A stretch of DNA of 6,399 nucleotides from Candidatus Latescibacterota bacterium (GTDB taxonomy: Bacteria; Latescibacterota; UBA2968; UBA8231). A model generated the notes under the pieces. That model did no database searches, was not told where the DNA came from, and saw only the letters and a program-made list of their open reading frames with translations. The translations under genes were made by a program, and so were the position numbers. Below are positions 1-4,584 of the stretch, one piece after another (the first letter of the stretch is position 1; every line of letters starts with the position of its first letter). The stretch lies in the NCBI GenBank assembly GCA_021295675.1, contig JAGWBY010000107.1, positions 1-6,399 on the forward strand. Direction: 5' to 3'.

Positions 1-2
1 CT

Positions 3-101
3 TTTGACCGCCCCAAGGAGGTGACAAGTGCCTCGTTTGCATTTTCGGTGGCGCATGAGATCGCCCCGGTGCCGCCAGCGGAGGAGGCGCACCACCAATG
101 A
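3..101 (+). CDS. 3' end of an upstream gene, unrecognised (partial)
   Basis: An open frame enters from the left edge and stops at TGA 99-101. It gives 32 residues beginning FDRPKEVTSASF and ending PPAEEAHHQ. The other two forward frames stop within the first 25 bases. Codons are mostly G/C-ending, as in the genes downstream, which supports real coding. The tail is rich in Pro, Glu and His and shows no motif I recognise, so I assign no function. The next gene starts about 120 bases later, so it may or may not share a transcript. Confidence 0.5.
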   Translation, partial: FDRPKEVTSASFAFSVAHEIAPVPPAEEAHHQ

Positions 102-203
102 ATAGTTTGCCGACAGGGTCAGATTCAAGGGTATGAGATAGCTTCTGGAAGTGCTTTGGGCACGGGTGCGAGCGAGTGCGTATATTTTTTTTGTTGCCCA
201 AGC

Positions 204-209
204 AAGGAG
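204..209 (+). promoter_or_regulatory. Shine-Dalgarno site that sets the GTG start at 222
   Basis: AAGGAG lies 12 bases before GTG 222. The spacing is slightly long, but this is the only good purine-rich site in the area. The frame is open back to a TTG at 156, which has no comparable site. The residues encoded between 156 and 221 look unlike the rest of the protein. The stretch 102-221 holds no gene. It has a weak promoter-like TTGCCG (107-112) and TATGAG (132-137) pair with 19-base spacing, and an eight-T run (185-192). Confidence 0.45.
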
Positions 210-221
210 AGCACGCCACCC

Positions 222-1103
222 GTGGTCCTAATCCTGACAACCGACAAGCTGACGCCGCGCACAGCCGACGAATTCCTCGTAGAATTTCTCGACTACGCAC
301 ACGGGGCCGTGCCTGGTCAACCCTTGGAGGTCGATTTGCGGCCCCTGCACTTTATTGACCCCTACGGCTTGGTGGCCTTGTGCTTGCTGGCGCGCTACGG
401 AGACGCGCTCTCGTCGCGGGTCGTCTTTCACCTGCCTCACGCCTTTGCGTTGCGGACCTATCTGGGACGGGTGCGGTTCGCTGCGGCCGTAGATGGGGTT
501 GAACTGGCTGGGCCGGCGCTCATCGTGGATCAGGAGCGGGAAAAGGAAGAAAGCGAGGCCCTGCTGGAAATCACGCGGATTGAAGAGCGGGCAGATATTG
601 AGACCGTGTTGAGCAAGATCGGTCAGCGCGTCGAGGCGATTTTGGCCGAGGAGCTGCGCTACACCGAGGTGGAGATCAACCAGTTTAAAAACGTCGTCGC
701 CGAGCTGTGCCACAACATTCTCGACCACAGCGAGAATTGGGGCTATCTCACGGCCCAGCGCTATTTGGACTCGCGGGTGGGGAAAAAATACGTGGTCATC
801 GGAGTGGGGGACCTCGGCATCGGGATCAAGAAGAGCCTGTCAGTGCGCTACGACGCGGCAGATTGGTCGCATGGCACGGCCATCCTCAACTCGTTGCAGA
901 AGCACTTTTCCCGCGACGCCACGCGCGGCCTCGGGCTGTATATCGTCAACCAGATTTGCAATCGCTACAACGGCTCGTTGCACATCCGCTCGGGGGATAC
1001 CCGCGTGTACATTCGCGGCCAACGGCACTGGGAACACGCTTCGGTCCACTTCCCCGGCACCCAGATCGCCATTGCGCTCTATCAGCGCGAGGGAGGCGAG
1101 TAA
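222..1103 (+). CDS. STAS-like domain fused to GHKL (HATPase_c) ATP-binding domain; putative signalling kinase/ATPase
   Basis: This is a 293-residue cytoplasmic protein with no membrane segment. Residues 1-95 are STAS-like: a short beta start (MVLILTTDKL), then the hallmark strand-loop LRPLHFIDPYGLVALCLL near 39-56. A charged, probably helical linker spans about 103-150. Residues 150-290 form a Bergerat ATP-binding fold. The N box is ELCHNILDHSE (161-171; E161, N165), the G1 box DLGIGI (197-202), the G2 box RGLGLYIV (235-242), and a closing strand GTQIAIALY lies near 279-287. No separate histidine phosphoacceptor domain is visible. It therefore looks more like an RsbW/SpoIIAB-type serine kinase or a non-kinase GHKL ATPase than a classical sensor histidine kinase. 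The STAS position that is serine in SpoIIAA is Tyr48 here. The GTG start was chosen from the Shine-Dalgarno site and the domain boundary. A 44-residue membrane protein follows 3 bases after the stop, and a STAS-like/winged-helix gene lies downstream, suggesting a signalling pair. The domain calls are firm; the substrate is unknown. Confidence 0.85.
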   Translation: MVLILTTDKLTPRTADEFLVEFLDYAHGAVPGQPLEVDLRPLHFIDPYGLVALCLLARYGDALSSRVVFHLPHAFALRTYLGRVRFAAAVDGVELAGPALIVDQEREKEESEALLEITRIEERADIETVLSKIGQRVEAILAEELRYTEVEINQFKNVVAELCHNILDHSENWGYLTAQRYLDSRVGKKYVVIGVGDLGIGIKKSLSVRYDAADWSHGTAILNSLQKHFSRDATRGLGLYIVNQICNRYNGSLHIRSGDTRVYIRGQRHWEHASVHFPGTQIAIALYQREGGE

Positions 1104-1106
1104 GCC

Positions 1107-1241
1107 ATGTTCGGCCAACATCACAGGCCGCCCAAACCGCCCCGCTACGAGCCTTGGTTGCTGTTGCTGCTGGCGGTGGTCATTGCCGGCCTCGGCGTGG
1201 TCGCATACGTGGCCGTGAGCTTCTTATTTCCCGGCATCTAG
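1107..1241 (+). CDS. 44-residue single-pass membrane protein
   Basis: ATG 1107 lies 3 bases after the stop of the preceding gene, with GGGAGG (1091-1096) upstream, so it is probably translationally coupled. The product has a hydrophilic, proline- and basic-rich head (MFGQHHRPPKPPRYEP). A clean hydrophobic helix follows at about residues 17-41 (WLLLLLAVVIAGLGVVAYVA and on), and then PGI. Basic residues before the helix predict the head in the cytoplasm. I recognise no family. It is easily missed because of its size. Its position suggests a membrane partner or anchor for the STAS-GHKL protein, possibly sensing the envelope or acting as a small effector, but this is inference from position only. 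Confidence 0.65.
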   Translation: MFGQHHRPPKPPRYEPWLLLLLAVVIAGLGVVAYVAVSFLFPGI

Positions 1242-1298
1242 CCCCATCATATTGGTATTCGTCTAATTCCGCATCGCTCATTTTGTGGTAGAAATTGC

Positions 1299-1327
1299 TT
1301 GACAGTCGGGAAATATCCGCGTAAGTT
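1299..1327 (+). promoter_or_regulatory. Candidate sigma70-type promoter for the STAS/SH3/NurA/HAS/HerA operon
   Basis: TTGACA (1299-1304) matches the -35 consensus perfectly. At 17 bases spacing the -10 would be TAAGTT (1322-1327), which matches only 3 of 6 positions, so the promoter could be weak or activator-dependent. It lies in the only AT-rich gap (1242-1380) within the cluster, about 55 bases before the first operon start. The gap holds no other gene that I can see. Confidence 0.4.
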
Positions 1328-1329
1328 TC

Positions 1330-1362
1330 CTTAATTGAATACAGTTAAGCTGTTTTTTAACT
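1330..1362 (+). promoter_or_regulatory. TTAA-centred inverted repeats, candidate operator
   Basis: Three TTAA boxes start at 1331, 1345 and 1357. They form two nested dyads that share the middle box. CTTAA (1330-1334) pairs with TTAAG (1345-1349) across 10 bases. AGTTAA (1343-1348) pairs with TTAACT (1357-1362) across 8 bases. ACAG-TTAAG-CTGT (1341-1353) is a third, smaller dyad. They sit just downstream of the -35/-10 pair and upstream of AGGAAAGG (1365-1372) and ATG 1381, a normal place for a repressor site. The adjacent winged-helix protein is the obvious candidate to bind here. AT-rich sequence can give such repeats by chance. Confidence 0.3.
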
Positions 1363-1380
1363 ACAGGAAAGGCGCGGCTC

Positions 1381-1971
1381 ATGGATTCAGCCGTTGAAGA
1401 GCGCATACAACAGCAGGCCATACACCAAGCTCCCGCATACCTGTTTTCCGGCGAACGGGGCATCCTCAGCGGGCGGCCCCGAGGGGCCGAGTTGCTTGAA
1501 GAATTGATGCAGCACCTGCTCAGCGGTCCAGCCGACGCGGCCACGCCGCTCGACTTCTCCCGCGTTTCGTTTATGGATGTCTCGTGCGCCGACGAGATGC
1601 TCAATAAGCTGCTCTTGCGCCTGACCAGTGGTGAGATGGGGCATCGCTACGTCTATATCGCCGAGGCCAATATCTCGGTGCGCGAGACTATCGCGGCTGT
1701 GCTGCAACTGCGCGAGTTGGCCGCGCTGTACAAAGACGGCGAGCGCGTCGAAGTGCTCGGGGTGCTCAAGACGCCGATGCGCGAGGCGCTCGACGTGCTG
1801 CTGGCGCACAAGTGCGCGACCTCGGCCGAGATCTCCGATGCGCTCGGCAAAAACATCAACATCGTCTGCAACCGCCTCAATGCCCTGCAACGCCTCGGGT
1901 TGGTGTGCCGTCTGCGCGATGGGTCGGTCGCTGGCGGCGGGCGGCAATTCTACTATGTCTCGATTGTCTAA
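1381..1971 (+). CDS. STAS-like (DUF4325-type) domain plus C-terminal winged-helix DNA-binding domain; putative transcription regulator
   Basis: This 196-residue soluble protein starts at ATG 1381 behind AGGAAAGG (1365-1372). Residues about 20-125 look like a STAS-like domain. The core LDFSRVSFMDVSCADEML (57-74) fits the strand, loop and helix start of STAS proteins and the 'ADE' signature I associate with DUF4325. Residues about 133-196 resemble a MarR/ArsR-type winged helix: helix REALDVLLAHK, helix TSAEISDALG (147-156), recognition helix NINIVCNRLNALQRLGLV (158-175), then a Gly-rich wing ending in FYYV. Asp66-Val67-Ser68-Cys69 lines up with Asp-Ser-Ser-Gly of SpoIIAA, placing Ser68 at the phosphorylated position. 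It is the first gene of the operon that carries nurA and herA, and its end overlaps the next gene by 17 bases. A role as a phosphorylation-controlled regulator of this operon is inference. Confidence 0.75.
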   Translation: MDSAVEERIQQQAIHQAPAYLFSGERGILSGRPRGAELLEELMQHLLSGPADAATPLDFSRVSFMDVSCADEMLNKLLLRLTSGEMGHRYVYIAEANISVRETIAAVLQLRELAALYKDGERVEVLGVLKTPMREALDVLLAHKCATSAEISDALGKNINIVCNRLNALQRLGLVCRLRDGSVAGGGRQFYYVSIV

Positions 1972-2626
1972 GTACTCCATAGGAGCGGCCTTAGCGGTCG
2001 CCTTGGCTTTGGGAGCCGTGGCGGCCAAGCTGCGCAGCGACCATTCCTTCGTCGTCGAGGCCAGCGTGGAAAACTTTCGCGACGCGCCCAACGGCACCAA
2101 GCTGGGCACGTTGCTGGCTGGCACGGAGATTGAGTCCATCGGCGAGGAGGGACGCTGGGTGCGTTTCCGCGTCGAAGGCTGGGTTTGGGGGCCTTCCTTG
2201 GAAGGCTATGTCTCCGAGGAGGAGCGCGACGAGCTGGAGGAAGAGCCGATTCCACCGCTCCAAGACGAACGTCCCCGGATCAAAGAGCTGGTCAACGACC
2301 GCTATGGGGTGTTTTACGGAGTTGGGCTAGACGAGGATATCGGCCGGCTGTGGCTGCGGTTTCGCGTCCGCGACATCGAGCGCGAGGCGTGGGAGCGGCG
2401 CGCATTTGCCGTGCAGCGCGGCGCGGCCGAGCTGTTGCAGGGCCGCGTCGAATTCAGCGAAATCCGTATCGAGACCAACCGGCCCGATGGCAGCGGCGAG
2501 GTGGGCCAGTACATCGCCGCGACTGCGGTCGCCGACTTGGCTGGTGCCGGTGAGGATTGGGCGGTGTGGCGGCAGCACACGCGCTTTTCGATGGATGGGG
2601 GCGAAACGTGGGAAGAGGCCGAATAA
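1955..2626 (+). CDS. Membrane-anchored bacterial SH3-like (SH3b) domain protein, unknown function
   Basis: The product has 223 residues. A short basic head (MSRLSKYS) and a hydrophobic helix at about 8-24 (IGAALAVALALGAVAAK) form an uncleaved anchor or signal sequence, so the rest is probably outside the cytoplasmic membrane. Residues about 33-85 match an SH3b fold: a VENFRDAPNGTKLGTL strand pattern, then GTEIESIGEEGRWVRFRVEG and WVWGPSLEGY. An acidic linker (YVSEEERDELEEEPIPP) follows, then an unrecognised alpha/beta region at about 108-210. The C-terminus carries an exact Asp-box, SMDGGETW (212-219; SxDxGxTW). The frame is open much further upstream, but ATG 1955 was chosen because it begins the basic head and hydrophobic helix, and because the upstream frame lies inside the previous gene. 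The 17-base overlap suggests translational coupling; no good Shine-Dalgarno site is present. SH3b domains often bind peptidoglycan or proteins; the ligand here is unknown. Confidence 0.75.
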   Translation: MSRLSKYSIGAALAVALALGAVAAKLRSDHSFVVEASVENFRDAPNGTKLGTLLAGTEIESIGEEGRWVRFRVEGWVWGPSLEGYVSEEERDELEEEPIPPLQDERPRIKELVNDRYGVFYGVGLDEDIGRLWLRFRVRDIEREAWERRAFAVQRGAAELLQGRVEFSEIRIETNRPDGSGEVGQYIAATAVADLAGAGEDWAVWRQHTRFSMDGGETWEEAE

Positions 2627-2677
2627 ATGCGCGCATCGCGACGGGGCCGATCCAGAGCGGCCCGCAAGGCTAATGCC

Positions 2678-3913
2678 ATGTTGGATTTGTATGCGGTAAA
2701 GACCCAAATAGACAGCATGGTGGCCGACGAGCGCCGCGTCCAAGAGGACTTTCGCGCCAAGCTCGAATTAGCTTTGGCCGAATATCGGCGTTGGCTGCCC
2801 GAGTGGGAGCGCTTGGCCCGCAAGATCGACGAGAGCCGCACCTCTTGGCTGTTGCCCGGCTTGGGTGAGGGCTTTGGGGGTGGGATCGATCCGCCCGATC
2901 GCCCGAGCACCATTAGCATCGCCGCCACGGACGGCTCGCAAATTTTCCCCGACCGCCACGAGATCTCGGCCTGTTTTCTGATCAATATCGGCTACATCCT
3001 GCTGCACTACGGCACGGGCGAGAAGCCACTGATGAGCAGCAAGCCGAGGCTCTACTACCGCGAGGAGGAAATCTACGAGGAATGGGGAGGCGCGCGGGTC
3101 TTTGTCAATCGCGAGCTCGTCGGCTTCAAGCGCGGCCTTATGGAATTCACCGAGTTGGCCGATTTGGCGTTGGCAGCCCACGCCGAGGGACATCGGACGC
3201 TGGCGCTTGCCGACGGCACGCTGATTCTGTGGAACTTGGAGGGCAAGCCGCAGGACTTCCGCGCCGCGCACCTAGAGGCCACCCTAGCGGCGATGGACGA
3301 GTTGCGCGAGGCGCGGGTGCCGGTGGCTGGGTACATCAGCCAGCCGGGAAGCCAAGAATTGATCAACGCCCTCAAGCTGGGCCTGTGCCCGCTGGCCGCA
3401 GCCGACTGCGACCGCTGCCCCTATCAGGAAGAAAACCAGCTCCACTTCAGCCGCGAAGAGATCGACACGCTGAACGGAGACTTGTGGCAGGGCCGCGGCT
3501 TGCCCTGTAGCCCTCTTGAGGGGCTGAGCGACGCGGTCTTGGTGCGGCGCGTGCTACGCCCCGGGCAGCGCACGCCGCTCTACCGCAGCGCGTCCAAGGT
3601 TCTCGCTGAGTACGGGCCGCATTACATCTACTACTTCTACCTGCACGTGGGAACGGAGATCGGTCGGGTCGAGGTTCCAGAATGGGTGGCGACCGATCGC
3701 GAGTTGCTCGACTTGGTTCACGCCTGTTTGTACGACCAAGCCGAAAAGGGCCAAGGCTATCCGGTCGCCTTAGCCGAGGCGCACGAGCGCGCCGTAGTGC
3801 GCAGCGCCGACCGCGAGGCATTCTATCGCTTTTTGCGCGATACCTTTGTCAAAAACGACCTGCAAACTCGCTTGTCAACCAAGAGTTTTAAGAAGCGCTA
3901 CACCGGCATTTAG
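2678..3913 (+). CDS. nurA: NurA DNA double-strand-break repair nuclease
   Basis: NurA is a metal-dependent nuclease with 5'-3' exonuclease and single-strand endonuclease activity that works with HerA in DNA end resection. This 411-residue protein has the family features in order. A helical N-terminus (about 1-58) contains ARKIDESRTSWL. The first catalytic aspartate is in ATDGS (Asp85), the second in LADGTLILW (Asp179), with candidate acidic ligands Glu156/Glu159 before it. Near the end YPVALAEAHE holds Tyr361 and His369, the same 8-residue spacing as the catalytic Tyr291 and His299 I recall from Sulfolobus NurA. Four cysteines (237, 244, 247, 277) could bind a metal. An in-frame ATG at 2627 abuts the previous stop (TAAATG) and has AGAGG 8 bases upstream. 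I prefer 2678, which has AAGG 8 bases upstream and begins MLDLYAVK as in family members; the extra 17 residues are Arg-rich and use unusual codons. It is followed 12 bases later by the HAS-barrel gene, then herA. Confidence 0.92.
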   Translation: MLDLYAVKTQIDSMVADERRVQEDFRAKLELALAEYRRWLPEWERLARKIDESRTSWLLPGLGEGFGGGIDPPDRPSTISIAATDGSQIFPDRHEISACFLINIGYILLHYGTGEKPLMSSKPRLYYREEEIYEEWGGARVFVNRELVGFKRGLMEFTELADLALAAHAEGHRTLALADGTLILWNLEGKPQDFRAAHLEATLAAMDELREARVPVAGYISQPGSQELINALKLGLCPLAAADCDRCPYQEENQLHFSREEIDTLNGDLWQGRGLPCSPLEGLSDAVLVRRVLRPGQRTPLYRSASKVLAEYGPHYIYYFYLHVGTEIGRVEVPEWVATDRELLDLVHACLYDQAEKGQGYPVALAEAHERAVVRSADREAFYRFLRDTFVKNDLQTRLSTKSFKKRYTGI

Positions 3914-3925
3914 GGGAGGCCCACT

Positions 3926-4582
3926 GTGGAGACTATCAAAGAGCGCGAGCGCAGCCCGCTGAGCCGATTCTTGCCCGAGTCGCTGCCGCTGCCCAGCGAC
4001 GCCGAGGACGAGCGGACCCACGTGGGCGAAGTGGTCGAGAGCAGCACCACTGAGTTGATCGCCCAAGCGCGCGAACTGCACAGTGCGCCCTCCTTTGGTC
4101 AGTTCGTCCGCGTGGAGGCCGCGATGCCGGTGGTCGGCATTGTATTCAACGTATTTACGCACTCCATCGAGCCGAACCGTCGGCCCACGGCCTACGGCAA
4201 GACCGAAGAGGAACTGCGCCTAGAGCAACCGCAAATTTTCGAGCTGTTGCGCACCGAGTTCCAAGCCCTCGTCATCGGCTATTTGGACGGCGATGAGGCT
4301 GTGCAAATCCTGCCGCCGCAGCCAGCCCACATCCACAGCTTTGCGTACTTGTGCTCAGACGAGCAAGTGCGGGCCTTCACCCGCAGCGACGACTATCTGC
4401 GCAGCATCCTCAATACCTCCAAGATACCCACTGACGAGCTGGTGATCGCGGTGTTGCGCCACACGGTGCGCGCCCACGCGCACGCACCGTCCTATCTGGT
4501 GCAGATGGGCAAGGAGCTGTCGCGGCTGCTCAGCGACGACTACGACCGGCTCAGCTCGATTATCCGACGGGTGGTCAACTAA
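3926..4582 (+). CDS. Stand-alone HAS-barrel domain protein, probable HerA-NurA accessory subunit
   Basis: GTG 3926 follows a strong GGGGAGG (3913-3919) at 6 bases spacing, giving 218 residues without membrane segments. After a charged N-terminus, residues about 31-130 resemble a HAS-barrel (HerA-ATP synthase barrel). THVGEVVESSTTELIAQARE gives the opening strands, then APSFGQFVRVE (54-64) and a later YLDGDEAVQILPPQPAHIH. A helical part (about 140-218) contains CSDEQVRAFTRSDDYLRSIL and ends in DYDRLSSIIRRVVN. The position between nurA and herA, 2 bases before the herA start codon, matches a layout I recall from Cyanobacteria and Chloroflexota. The barrel normally sits at the N-terminus of HerA and contacts NurA, so this protein may be an adaptor or mixed-ring subunit. 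Its function is not established from the sequence. Confidence 0.75.
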   Translation: METIKERERSPLSRFLPESLPLPSDAEDERTHVGEVVESSTTELIAQARELHSAPSFGQFVRVEAAMPVVGIVFNVFTHSIEPNRRPTAYGKTEEELRLEQPQIFELLRTEFQALVIGYLDGDEAVQILPPQPAHIHSFAYLCSDEQVRAFTRSDDYLRSILNTSKIPTDELVIAVLRHTVRAHAHAPSYLVQMGKELSRLLSDDYDRLSSIIRRVVN

Positions 4583-4584
4583 CG

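Noticed and set aside
107..137. TTGCCG / TATGAG promoter for the first unit
   Set aside because: Both boxes match poorly and the spacing is 19 bases. It is mentioned only as a weak possibility.
160..192. Terminator-like GCAC/GTGC pairing followed by an eight-T run
   Set aside because: The stem is only 4 bp with a 12-base loop, or has an impossible 2-base loop. It is too weak to call a terminator.
156..221. Upstream TTG start for the STAS-GHKL gene
   Set aside because: It has no Shine-Dalgarno site and adds 22 residues unlike the domain. GTG 222 has AAGGAG upstream and begins at the STAS strand.
1628..1954. Open frame upstream of and continuous with the SH3b gene
   Set aside because: It overlaps the STAS/winged-helix gene in another frame and encodes a low-complexity Arg/Ser/Cys-rich sequence typical of a shadow frame in GC-rich DNA. 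The real protein starts at 1955 with a basic head and a membrane helix.
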